Part shown: positions 50,343 to 63,210 of the stretch, one piece after another
Layout: each line of letters begins with the position of its first letter
Numbering within the stretch: the stretch's first letter is position 1
NCBI RefSeq assembly: GCF_000003195.3
Contig: NC_012877.2
Coordinates: 10,518,855-10,582,854 of the forward strand
Direction of reading: 5' to 3'
Source of the DNA: Sorghum bicolor
Lineage: Eukaryota; Streptophyta; Magnoliopsida; Poales; Poaceae
Length of the DNA stretch: 64,000 bases
The notes under the pieces: model-generated
What the model was told of the DNA's origin: nothing
The model's input: only the letters and a program-made list of their open reading frames with translations
Database searches by the model: none
Position numbers and translations under genes: made by a program

Positions 50343-52976
50343 TTAATTGTCCTGAGGTTCGTTGGGTGGCGTAGTCGGTACTTCCGGCAGCGCCTCCTCT
50401 TCATGTATAGTTATCTTCATTTTCCATACCTGACTCGGTGCTTCAATCTCCTCTGGATAATTCTGTTTAAACTCTATGTCTTCTGACCTTACAACTTCTC
50501 CTTCATAGTCTGCCCATCCATCCCTGATGATGTGCCTCCTCTGGTTGCGGTTGTGTCTTTTCCTTACCTGCTTAGATTCTTCAATGATATAGTTAGGGTC
50601 AGTAAAGTAACGGCGTACCTTCTTTGAGGGGAAGTGCGTATGCACTTCTCCGGTTCCAATGTAGATAATTGCTTTGACGGTGCTGAGGAACGGTCTTCCA
50701 AGGATGATGGGTGGATCGTATTCATCTTCTCCCATGTCAATAACTTGAAAGTCTGTGTAGACAAAGTGATCGTCTATTTTGACTGGGACATCAGTTACTA
50801 TTCCTTTAACTTCTCGAAATGTCTGATCTGCCATCTGGAGCTGAATGTATGTTGGTCTTAGTGGCATGGTTCCGAACAAGAGCCGATAGGTGACTGCGGC
50901 CATTATGTTGACGCCCGATCCGGTGTCACAAGTTGCCTTGTAGAAGTTGTATCCATTTATGGAGCAGTAAATGCTTGGCATTCCTAGGTCGTCCATCTTA
51001 GTCAAAAGCGGTGACTTAAGTTGGTGATCTTGGCCTCCATGAACTACAGTGACCATCTTAGCTGATTCGGTCCACACTTGCTTATTCCTGTTCCTCCTGT
51101 TGGTCCTCTTCCTTGATTCACGTCTGGATTGATCTGGAATTTGTGTAGTCTTGTTCTTGAAGAAAAATGTCTCCTTCTTCCCTTTGACATAGAAACTGAT
51201 CTTGGCAGCACTGGCGTAGATGATAGCTCCCGTGGTGTTCAAGAATGGCCTCCCTAAGATGATAGGTGCTCTCTCATCATTTCCGGTCTCTACCACAACG
51301 AAGTCTGCTAGAGCATATAAGGTACCAACTCGGACACAAAGGTTCTTCAATATTCCTTTTGGAAAAGTTATCGTCTGATCTGCAAACTGCAAACACATGG
51401 TTGTCTCTAATAAAGGGTATGTAAAGAATTTTTCATAGAGTACCCTGGGTATAATGTTGACACTGGAGCCAAAGTCGCAGAGTGCTTCGGGAACGTCCAC
51501 CATGCCGATGGAGATCGGGATGACGGGGCGTCCTGGATCGCCTCTCTTGACCGGCAGAAGGTCAGTAGAGAATTCATTGACGGGGTTACTCCAATTACCT
51601 GCATCAAACATGTCTACAAGATTTGCAGATTCTAATCCTTCCGGTTGTGATGGTATACCGGGGTTAGTAGTAGGAACAGCAGTAGCTATTTGATTTAACT
51701 GAGATTCAATCATTTTATTAAAGCTAATTTGATTCTTGATGGCAGTAGAGAAATTATCCATTCTATTATTTATATTTTCTAGCATTTTATCATTAGATGC
51801 CAATTTCTTAGATAGGTTATCCATTAGCTTTCCTTGATTAGACACTAACTCTCTCAAAGGTGGAAAATTATTATTATTGTTGTAAGAATTGTTACCTTGA
51901 TAATTACCTGAGTAGTTGGGCCTCTGTTGATTCCAACCTTGATTTTGTTGAGGACGGTTGTAGTAGTTGTTGATGTAGTTTACATCCTCAAGTATCTCAG
52001 GGCAGTGGTTGCCTGAGTGTCCAGTGTCTCCACACTCCTCACAAGTTAGGTGAGAGTCGTAGATGTGCATAACTTCCTTCTTATCTCCAGCTCTATCGTC
52101 GAGCTTCTTCATGAGCAGGTCTAGCTTTGCAGACAGCATGTCTACCTCTTTCAGCTGATGCATACCTCCACCTCTCTTGCGTGTCTGGGTCCTCTCTTCA
52201 TTCCAGCTTTGATTGGACGCCATCTTCTCCACAAGAGCTGTGGCTTGTGGTATAGTCAGTGATAAAAATGCTCCTCCAGCTGCAGCATCCATGGTTTCTC
52301 GGGCACTGTTGCCCAGCCCATGATAAAATGTTTGCATCAATAGCCAACTCTCCATTCCATGATGGGGACATTCTAGGATGTAGTCTTGAAAGCGCTCCCA
52401 TGCTTCTGGAACAGATTCATCATTTTGTTGCTGAAAACTTGTAATCTTCCCAAGGAGAGCATTGGTCTTGCCCATGGGAAAGAACTTTGCCAGGAAGTTT
52501 GTTGAGCAGAGTGCCCACGTAGTATTCTTCTCCTTTGTAGCGTAGAACCACTGCTTCGCTCTTCCTAACAGTGAGAATGGGAAGAGGCGAAGTAGTATAG
52601 CATCTTTGGAAACTCCTGATATGGTGAATGTGTTGCAAATCTCCAGGAAGTGTTGTAAATGAGCACTAGCGTCTTCGTGTGCCTTCCCACAGAACTGGTT
52701 GGATTGCACCATGTTGATAAGTCCAGGCTTGAGCTCAAAGTTGCCGTCGATCTCTCCAGCAGGTCCAGTGCGGATGTTGTCCGTAGTGGGAGCTGAGAAC
52801 TCGCGGATTGATTTGTTCGCCATGGCTTCGAACTCTGAAGACAAGTTCCGGTGATCTTCTTGATTAGATGAAGCTTCTTGCTGAAGTGTTGATGATTTCT
52901 TTAGCTTGGCTCTCGTCTTCTTGAATAATGCTTCAGGATTGTCAACAAAATTTCCTGGAAGATGTCTTCTATTCAT
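50343..52976 (-). CDS. Gag-protease polyprotein with two retropepsin-like domains, 877 aa
   Basis: Structural and processing protein of an Athila-like element, intact from ATG at 52976. The gag part (about 1-290) includes FCGKAHEDASAHLQHFLEIC and GRAKQWFYA. A CCHC zinc knuckle (CEECGDTGHSGNHC) lies near residue 310. An Asn-rich linker follows. The first retropepsin-like domain has CDFGSSVNIIP near 499 and PIILGRPFLNTTGA about 90 residues later. The second has canonical CDTGSGVNIM near 682 and PIILGRPFLSTVKAI later. The C-terminal tail is acidic. The first domain has Phe where DTG has Thr; family members often show DLG here. The protein ends in a stop with no pol fusion. Confidence 0.88.
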   Translation of the reverse strand: MNRRHLPGNFVDNPEALFKKTRAKLKKSSTLQQEASSNQEDHRNLSSEFEAMANKSIREFSAPTTDNIRTGPAGEIDGNFELKPGLINMVQSNQFCGKAHEDASAHLQHFLEICNTFTISGVSKDAILLRLFPFSLLGRAKQWFYATKEKNTTWALCSTNFLAKFFPMGKTNALLGKITSFQQQNDESVPEAWERFQDYILECPHHGMESWLLMQTFYHGLGNSARETMDAAAGGAFLSLTIPQATALVEKMASNQSWNEERTQTRKRGGGMHQLKEVDMLSAKLDLLMKKLDDRAGDKKEVMHIYDSHLTCEECGDTGHSGNHCPEILEDVNYINNYYNRPQQNQGWNQQRPNYSGNYQGNNSYNNNNNFPPLRELVSNQGKLMDNLSKKLASNDKMLENINNRMDNFSTAIKNQISFNKMIESQLNQIATAVPTTNPGIPSQPEGLESANLVDMFDAGNWSNPVNEFSTDLLPVKRGDPGRPVIPISIGMVDVPEALCDFGSSVNIIPRVLYEKFFTYPLLETTMCLQFADQTITFPKGILKNLCVRVGTLYALADFVVVETGNDERAPIILGRPFLNTTGAIIYASAAKISFYVKGKKETFFFKNKTTQIPDQSRRESRKRTNRRNRNKQVWTESAKMVTVVHGGQDHQLKSPLLTKMDDLGMPSIYCSINGYNFYKATCDTGSGVNIMAAVTYRLLFGTMPLRPTYIQLQMADQTFREVKGIVTDVPVKIDDHFVYTDFQVIDMGEDEYDPPIILGRPFLSTVKAIIYIGTGEVHTHFPSKKVRRYFTDPNYIIEESKQVRKRHNRNQRRHIIRDGWADYEGEVVRSEDIEFKQNYPEEIEAPSQVWKMKITIHEEEALPEVPTTPPNEPQDN

Positions 52977-53109
52977 ACATTCCCCTGCATAAGATAAAAT
53001 AGAAAAATATCGGGGTAAAACTGTATGAGAGAATAGATAAGCTCAATCATATTAGTGATGGAATGATAACTCAAAATCTTTTATTCCATTCCTGATTAGT
53101 AATCAACCT

Positions 53110-53127
53110 TCTCCGGCAACGGCGTCA
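53110..53127 (-). other. Primer-binding site, tRNA-Asp type
   Basis: The plus strand reads TCTCCGGCAACGGCGTCA, two mismatches from the 3' end of a plant tRNA-Asp (TCCCCGGCAACGGCGCCA). It lies 8 nt inside the 5' LTR, which fits Athila-type elements. Confidence 0.75.
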
Positions 53128-53135
53128 AAAATGCT

Positions 53136-54788
53136 TGTTGGGTATTCTTAACAATATTACCAAAAGTAGACTAAGTTCTCTAAATCTAGTAACGGTGCCA
53201 AAAATGCCAAACCTATCCCTCGTATCACTTAAGCCAAGTTGTCATCCCCAGCATGATATAAGAGATGCGGTATTGAAATATGCAATTGCTCTTCTAAATA
53301 AATAATGAATGAGATCTGCAAGCGCACAGATTAATACCGATGTAGCATTTTAACCGGGAAGTATTTCAGGTATCGTTATTTATATTTTTACCACTGGGAC
53401 GGGATTAACAATCATCACTATTGATTACAGAATAGAATATGAGATTGAGCATATATCATTGCAAGTATAATTGAGAACAGTTATCTAACTCTTCATACAG
53501 GGATAAGTGTCACATAAAAGATATATGAAGTAATAAATAGTGACAAGGATAATTAATCTGATCAGCCACATATAAAAATGATAAGCACCTCAATTAGATA
53601 TTCTAGAAAGTCATTAGCATGGTATTAGAACGAACTACAAGAATATTCCCTAAGTTATTCTCAACTATATAGTCTAGCATTATCATAGTTAGTGCAAGCA
53701 TACTTAGCAATCATTGTGAGACAAGACTACGCCCATGCATAGTGATATTAGCAAGGAATATGAGAAACATAGCAATCACTCCCCTGTAATAATGTTGCTC
53801 TGCCAGCCCAATACACGAGAGGGGGACTATATAAGAATCAATGAAGCTGTCACTATCACGAACCACCCCACGATCTGGCATATTGGGTACAATCGTAGAT
53901 AAATACGGTATAAGCACCACGCCTACACAATATCTATCATTTACCCATGGATCCAATGGATAAACGCTATACGATCCTAAGCATGTATATAGATCCAATC
54001 TAACTAAGCCAAGTACACAACTATGATAAACTAAGAACAATATAATCTTGAATATAAGCAAGTAGAGCAAAGTCATAAGCAATATATTGAAGTAGAACAA
54101 AGTCATATTCATAATATTGAAGAACAAAGATAATTAGAAAGCAATTAGAAGCACAATTAGAGAATTACCAAGAATCCTCCTGACAGATCTGGAAACCAAT
54201 CGAAGATTGACTCCTTCTAGTTCTAATCCTATGTAGCTATGCTAATCTAGATATCTAATTGATGTGGTGGCTCTAATCTTGATCAGAGGCTTCTTCTCCC
54301 TTGATGGAACAATGAATTAGGGTTGAGAGGCTCTCTCCTCCAGGGGCCAGGGGGTCTGGTTTTATAGTCCCTTCAAGTGAATATGGGCCGTTGGATCAAA
54401 CCGACATAGATTGCATGGTTTAGATTCATTCTTTAGGTCGGTGGAGATCTCCCGCGAAGCAGAGTCCTGATTGGACTCCTGGAGAGGGCGGGCGCCCAGG
54501 GGAACAGGGCGGGCGCCCTGCCTCTGGCCCCGTTTCGCCTCCGCTTCGGTCTCGTGGCTTCTGGAGTCTTCTAGATGTAAGATAATTGCGCAGCACGTTA
54601 ATATCTCTATGTAATCCCGACGTGTGGGCCTTTCTTCCGTATTTCCTGATAACCCCCTGCAGAAATAGACAAACACCAAAACTCGTGGAATTCTGTCAGA
54701 TAAAACCCTAAGTCTAGAAGTTAATTTTATTTAGATCCTTTTCTTTATTTATTTGATAATTAAATTTGATACTTAAGGACCGTCAACA
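53136..54788 (-). repeat. 5' LTR of the gag-protease element
   Basis: Same length as the 3' LTR. The TATA (CTATAAAACC on the minus strand) is at about 54359-54366, with paired GGGCGCCCGCCC motifs near 54486-54523. Transcription would run toward lower coordinates into the gag ORF. Confidence 0.9.
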
Positions 54789-56295
<1,507 letters not shown>

Positions 56296-57526
56296 TGTTG
56301 ATATTTGGGAACACAATAAGGAATTGATCCGCAAGCGCACGGATATCGGTGAGCACTTCACCCGGGAGGTTATCCAGAGTATCGTATTTATTTTTTTACC
56401 ACTAGGAGAAAGAGTGCATCTGACTAACCGGTCTATTACTACTAACCCTTTAGGCAACAAATAATGTCTCTCGATGTGAGTGATAAATAGAGAAGACTGC
56501 AACCGTAGTCTCCTTCTAACCTTGGTAAGGATGATCTACTGTTCTATTGGGGAGGCTAACGGAATCTAGACACCACAAAGGATGTTCAACCCGCACCTAT
56601 AAACCCTATCCTTCCTGCTAACGAGATATGGTCTGCAAAGGTAACTTGGAATTGTCACGTTCCTCACTACTACAACGGTATAGCTAGTCAGAGAATATCT
56701 ATGAGTACCCCAGCCTAAACACCACGTTTATGCGAGCAATGATTACTCTAAACTCTACGCGAAGAGATTAAAGTAAACTCATAAACCAGAAGAACAATAA
56801 AAGAAGAACTTACTAGAATTTAGAAGTTGAAATACTGAAGAATCCTAGGAGGAAGCTTCGGGTTAGGAGAACTTGATCCCACAGGTACAAGCTTGGAGTA
56901 GACACCGACAGGTCGGGCTTCCTCCAATCTACACCTCCACTCTATCTCTCTCAATCTAGTAGAAACTAGAAGATCTATTTCTACTTTACATTGGTTGCTA
57001 AGCCTAAAAAGAAATATTAATTAGAGAAGAGGTTTTCCTTCGAGGGCACCCCTCAATCTCTATGATAATTTCTTGTCTCCTCCAGGGGCCAGGGGGTCTC
57101 CTTATATAGTCCTCCTCCTCTATGCGTTTTTGGGTCGGTAGGCGAGGTGGTACTACATTATCCTTGATCCAATAGGTTGGTGGAACATCGTGTGCGAAGA
57201 GAGTCCCGAACGGGATCCAGCAGGGGGCGGGCGCCCAGGTCACCAGGGCGAGCGCCCTGGGCCTGGCCCCTTTCGGCCTCTGCTTCGTTCTCGTGGCTTC
57301 TGGAGTCTTCTAGATGGTAGAAAATCGCGCGGTGAGTTGATATCTCTATGTAATCCTGACATGTGGGCCTTTCTTCCTTATTTCCTGATAACCCCTGCAG
57401 AAACAGATAAACAACAAAACTCGTGGAATTCTGTCAGATCAAACCCTAATTCTAGGTGTTGATTGCATATTGGTCCTTTCTCTTGTTTATTTGATAATTA
57501 AAATTGATACTTAAGAACCGTCAACA
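56296..57526 (-). repeat. 3' LTR of the second Athila-like element, 1231 bp
   Basis: Edges TGTTGATATTTGG and ACCGTCAACA. Its U3 side is clearly homologous to the LTRs of 46509-54788: the shared run includes GGAGTCTTCTAGATG, ATCTCTATGTAATCC, CTCGTGGAATTCTGTCAGAT and GATACTTAAG. The TATA (TATATAAG on the minus strand) is at about 57103-57108, with GGGCGCCCGCCC upstream at 57224-57237. The partner LTR lies beyond the window. Confidence 0.85.
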
Positions 57527-57540
57527 AATACCCCCATACT

Positions 57541-58936
<1,396 letters not shown>

Positions 58937-59566
58937 TTAGCGGCGCTCTAATTCCTTAATCTTCTTGTTGGCACTAGCAAGATCCTGCCTAAGGCCTAGT
59001 ATGATGGTGTTGTGGTTAGAGAGCTGCCTAGTGAGGGAATTAATCGAGGTCTGGAGGTCTATGATAACTCTGTCTAGTCTGCGAACGTCCTCATCAATAT
59101 CCATTATAGTTTTGCGACGCTTGGGAGGTGTCTCAAAAGCATTGAGAGCGTGCTTCGGGGCTGCCTTTGGAGGGATGAAACGCACTTTGGCTGCTCTAAT
59201 CCCTTCGAAGTAAGGCCTTTCTTCCTCTGTAGTGTAGCGTACGCTGCTGATCTCACCACTCCAGTTGGTCTTGACTCCAACGACTCTCTCATTGGGTCTA
59301 GGTGGAAGGATCCTTGTGTCGGTTGGCACCTTGATGGTGGTCTTCGTCTTGGATGATGATTCCTTGAGGAGTAGGGGTTGTGGCGGTGCGGTGAGAACTG
59401 GTTGAGCATTGTAGGATTGGGCGGAGCTGCGTTGGCGTAATGGCATGGCTTCTAGCTGTCGCTCTGTGTTGGCCGGGACGAGAGCACGGTCATTGGGGTC
59501 TTCCACAGGCTCCATGTTGAGGTTGAAGGGGACGACTTCCCAATCATCGTGGTACTTCTCGGCCAT
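58937..59566 (-). CDS. Accessory ORF of the second Athila-like element, 209 aa, function unknown
   Basis: Intact ORF between integrase and the 3' tail, in sense orientation. It starts MAEKYHDDWEVVPFNLNM. Visible parts are an acidic N-terminus, a Pro/Gln/Ser-rich middle (about 45-95), a basic cluster PKRRK (148-152) that could be a nuclear localisation signal, and a heptad-like C-terminus (about 160-209; LASANKKIKELERR) suggesting a coiled coil. There is no transmembrane segment or signal peptide, so it does not look like an envelope protein. It has its own TATA box 89 bp upstream of the ATG. Its integrity contrasts with the broken pol. I do not recognise a family. Confidence 0.75.
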   Translation of the reverse strand: MAEKYHDDWEVVPFNLNMEPVEDPNDRALVPANTERQLEAMPLRQRSSAQSYNAQPVLTAPPQPLLLKESSSKTKTTIKVPTDTRILPPRPNERVVGVKTNWSGEISSVRYTTEEERPYFEGIRAAKVRFIPPKAAPKHALNAFETPPKRRKTIMDIDEDVRRLDRVIIDLQTSINSLTRQLSNHNTIILGLRQDLASANKKIKELERR

Positions 59567-59654
59567 TGGAGCAGCAAGGAACTAATCAAGCTCTAATTGA
59601 AGAAGAAGAGAAGGCTTGGTGGCTTGGTGTTTGAAAACTCAGGTCAGGGGTCTG

Positions 59655-59662
59655 TTTATATA
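59655..59662 (-). promoter_or_regulatory. Internal TATA box of the accessory ORF, LTR-like promoter
   Basis: TATATAAA on the minus strand. Its context CATAGAGG, then CTATATAA, then AGACCCCTGACC parallels the LTR promoter at 57090-57125 (CATAGAGG, CTATATAA, AGACCCCCTGGCC). A GGGCGGGCGCCC motif occurs upstream (59805-59816), as in the LTR. Confidence 0.6.
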
Positions 59663-59925
59663 GGGGTCAAAAAGTACCTCTATGGGTTGTTCGGGTTGCT
59701 CCCGTCGATGTGCGTGCGAAACTTTCCATCTGAGAGATTATTTGGATTTCCTTAAGTGCATTTTCCATAACAGAGAAAGTCGGGACCAAGGGGGAACAGG
59801 AGCTGGGCGCCCGCCCTCTCTCTGGCCCCTCTGTGGGTCCACTTCCTTGAGCGTGTTATTAGATGCAAAACTATTTAGAAAAATATATATATGACCCGAA
59901 AACGTGAGACTAAAAAGGTCGGGCT

Positions 59926-61323
59926 CTAATTCTCCATGGGAAGGTAAAAATAGACTACGTCTATTTCTTCTAATTCTTTATTGGGCTCTAAAAATAATTT
60001 AAGACGTTGACCATTTACCTTGAATAACGTACCTTCATCATTTTGAAGTGTGATAGCTCCGTGGGATGATGAATTAATTACCTTGAATGGTCCTTCCCAT
60101 TTGCTCTGGAGTTTTCCATGCCCGAAAAGCTTCACCCTGGAATTAAAAAGTAATACCTTATCTCCGGGTGTGAACTCCTTCTTCTTGATTCTCTTGTCAT
60201 GCCACCTTTTGACTCTTTCTTTGTAGATCTTCGAATTGTGATATGCTTTCTCTCGCCATTCTTCCAATTCTGATAGTTGCATTCTTCTATAATCTCCAGC
60301 AACATCTAGGTCCATATTCCATCTCTTTATGGCCCAGTGTGCTTTGAACTCTAGTTCAACGGGTAGATGGCAAGTCTTCCCATACACCAATTGGTATGGA
60401 GACATTCCAATTGGGGTCTTGTATGCTGTTCGGTATGCCCAGAGTGCATCGGGTAACTTGTCTTTCCACGCCGTTCCCATTTCATTTACTGTCTTCTGAA
60501 GAATATTCTTGATTTGTTTGTTGGAAGTTTCTGCTTGGCCACTTATCTGTGGATGATAGGGGGTAGCGACGTTGTGACGGATTCCATGTTTTGATAGATA
60601 TTGCTTGAAGCGTTTGTCGATGAAGTGTGCTCCTCCATCACTTATCACTACTCTGGGGACTCCAAATCTTGGAAATATAATTTCTTCAAACATCCTCTTT
60701 GAACTGATGTTGTCGGCATGCTTGCAAGGTAATGCCTCTACCCACTTGGAGACATAGTCAACTGCCACCAAGATGTACTCGCACTTCTTTGATGGAGGAA
60801 ATGGACCCATGTAGTCTATTCCCCATACATCAAAGAGCTCAATCTGAAGGTTGTTGGTGAGTGGCATTGCATCCCTTGTATTTATGTTTCCGTGCCTTTA
60901 ACATGGCCCACATCTTCTGATATATTGCTTCGTGTCTTCATATATTGTAGGCTAGTAGAATCCACACTGCCAGATCTTTGAATGTGTACGGAATGCTCCA
61001 TAGTGACCTCCATATGGTGATGAATGACATCTATCGATGATCTTCCAACCTTCCTCAGTGGTCACACATCTCCTGAGTAAGCCATCAGAGCATACTCGGA
61101 AGAGGTATGGCTCATCCCATATATGTGAACGACTTTCTTGAATAAGCTTCTTCTTGTTTGCTCCTGGTGGTACATACCCTGAAACCATAAAATTAACAAT
61201 ATCTGCATACCAGGGGTCAGACCTGTTAATCCCGTAGAGCATGTCGTCCCGGAGTGAATCATTGATGGGGGTTTCCTGTGGACTCTTAAAATACATTCTA
61301 GACAAGTGATCAGCAATAGAATT
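59926..61323 (-). pseudogene. Integrase of the second Athila-like element, two in-frame stops
   Basis: An N-terminal HHCC-type zinc region lies around 60900-61060 (GGHYGAFRTH, then later RRCGPC). Catalytic D,D35E residues are in the open part 60867-59926: Asp18 in GIDYMGPF, Asp77 in ISDGGAHF and Glu113 in GQAETSN, followed by [17 protein letters not shown] and a C-terminal chromatin/DNA-binding type segment with GPFKV. Stops at 60952-60954 (in a conserved Trp position) and 60898-60900 break the zinc region. Confidence 0.85.
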
Positions 61324-61845
61324 TTATACTCCCTTTTTATCTTTTATTTCTAAGTCAAAATCTTGGAGTAATAAGATCCATCTAATCAGGGGAGGTTTAG
61401 CATCTTTTTTAGTGAGCAAATATTTTAGTGCAGCATGATCAGTGTAAACAATTATTTTAGCTCCAACTAAATAAGATCTAAATTTATCAATGGCAAAGAC
61501 AACAGCCAGAAGCTCTTTTTCAGTGGTTGCATAATTAAGTTGAGCTCCTGTCAAAGTTTTACTGGCATAAGCAATTGCATGATGCTTCTTATTTTTAGTT
61601 TGTCCCAAAACTGCCCCCACAGCATAATCACTAGCATCACACATAATTTCAAAAGGCAACGACCAATCAGAGGGTTGAATAATTGGTGTAGAGATGAGTG
61701 CTTTCTTTAATAAATTAAAAGATGTTAGACATGCATCATCAAATTCGAAAGGAGCATCCTTGGCTAGCAAAAGAGTAAGTGGTCTAGCAATGAATGAGAA
61801 ATCTTTTATAAATCTACAATAAAAACCAGCATGGCCAAAAAAGCT
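61324..61845 (-). pseudogene. RNase H of the second Athila-like element
   Basis: Continues the RT frame: connection region, then [31 protein letters not shown] and [11 protein letters not shown], the usual Ty3/gypsy RNase H blocks with Asp, Glu and Asp. It is bounded by a stop at 61846-61848 upstream and 61324-61326 downstream, both in the same frame as its neighbours. Confidence 0.85.
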
Positions 61846-62712
61846 TCAAATTCCTTTTATATTCACAGGTGGAGGTAGTTGTTCAATTACTTCAATTTTA
61901 GCTTTGTCTACCTCAATACCTCTTTCAGACACTAAGTGTCCCAGCACTATTCCTTCTCTAACCATAAAATGACATTTTTCCCAATTAAGGACTAAGTGCT
62001 TTTCTTCACATCTTTGCAAAACCTTGTCTAAGTTTTCTAGACAACTATCAAAAGTTTTTCCATAAACAGAGAAATCATCCATGAAAACTTCCATAATCTC
62101 TTCAATCATATCAGAAAATATAGACATCATGCATCTTTGAAAAGAAGCTGGTGCATTACATAACCCAAAAGACATTCTACGGTAAGCATAAGTTCCATAT
62201 GGGCATGTAAAAGTGGTTTTGCTTTGATCATCAGGATGGATCGGGATTTGGTGATACCCTGAATATCCATCTAAGAAACAGAAGAACGAATGGTTTGCTA
62301 ACCGCTCTAGCATCTCATCTATGAAAGGTAAAGGAAAGTGATCCTTTCTCGTGGCTTTGTTTAGTTTTCTATAGTCTATGCACATCCGCCCTCCTGTGAC
62401 GGTGCGTTGCGGAATTAGCTCGTTCTTTTCATTCATAATAACAGTCATGCCTCCCTTTTTAGGCACAACTTGCACTGGGCTTACCCACTCACTGTGCGGC
62501 ACAGGATATATAATCCCTGCATGCAGCAACTTTATAACTTCCTTTTTAACTACGTCTCTCATAGTGTTATTAAGTCTATGTTGGGGTTCTCGAGAGGGTG
62601 AAACAGAAGGATCTGTTGGAATACGATGGGTACAAATCATAGGACTGATTCCTGTAAGATCTTGGAGTGAGTAGCCGAAAACTGAGTGATGTTTCTCAAG
62701 AATAGTCATTAA
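61846..62712 (-). pseudogene. Reverse transcriptase of the second Athila-like element
   Basis: Blocks in order: GIIYPVPHSEWVSPVQVVPK, RMCIDYRKLNKATRKDHFPL, FCFLDGYSGYHQIPI, MSFGLCNAPASFQRCM, and the active site EVFMDDFSVYG, then LVLNWEKCHFMV. FMDD in place of YxDD is common in this lineage. The frame is open between stops at 62713-62715 and 61846-61848. Confidence 0.88.
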
Positions 62713-63210
62713 TCACAGAGTTTGGTCCAGAGTGAGTTTATTGCTAATGATCACAGGAAACTCTGGATTATTGTTTAGGAAAGCATAGTTAAGACCGGGT
62801 GGTAAAGTTTTAAGCTCTATGGGGGGTCTAGGTGTTTCTGCAAACTCATCTAAGGGTTCTGGTTCAGAAGGTTCGGCTTCTTCTTCTGTGAAGAACAGAG
62901 TTTCGTCTTCTAAGTCTGATTCTTCTAAAAGCTCTAGAGATGCAGCCTTTACCTCCTCCATAGGATCAGGCAAAAGATATGATTCGGCCTTATTGTTTAA
63001 GGAGTGTGAAATTGTTATTGGGAATTTAAAGGCTTTTCCAAAAGAAATGTTTAGCTTTCCAGTATGACCTTCATAAAGGAGTCTTCTAAAAGGTTGTCCT
63101 ATCAACAGGTCGAAGTCCCATGTATCAAAGATATAGAAGTTCAAATGAACCATGGAGCCTTCTACCATAAGAGGTAGGACATTAATAATTCCAAGACTGG
63201 GGACTAATCG
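62713..63210 (-). pseudogene. Protease-like C-terminal half and acidic linker
   Basis: FDTWDFDLLIGQPFRRLL resembles the final IIGxPFL strand of retropepsins. A strongly acidic linker (about 62860-62960) and a Pro-rich stretch lead to RT. It is open between stops at 63211-63213 and 62713-62715. Confidence 0.6.

Larger units (their letters stand above)
46509..54788 (-). mobile_element. Complete Athila-like LTR retrotransposon carrying only gag-protease
   Basis: 8280 bp with two LTRs of equal length (1653 bp), a primer site, one long ORF and a polypurine tract in the order expected on the minus strand. No reverse transcriptase, RNase H or integrase frame occurs anywhere in the 4974-bp interior, so it must rely on another element. 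The LTRs differ at only a few dozen positions by eye, pointing to a recent insertion. It sits in block B, and block A provides the uninterrupted site. Confidence 0.88.

Noticed and set aside
47084..54127. A 138-aa ORF present twice (47084-47500 and 53711-54127), apparently conserved
   Set aside because: It lies inside the two LTRs of one element, so the repetition reflects LTR identity and not selection; no domain is visible.
58937..59566. Accessory ORF as a retroviral envelope protein
   Set aside because: No signal peptide, no hydrophobic membrane segment and no glycosylation-rich ectodomain; a basic cluster and coiled coil are present instead.
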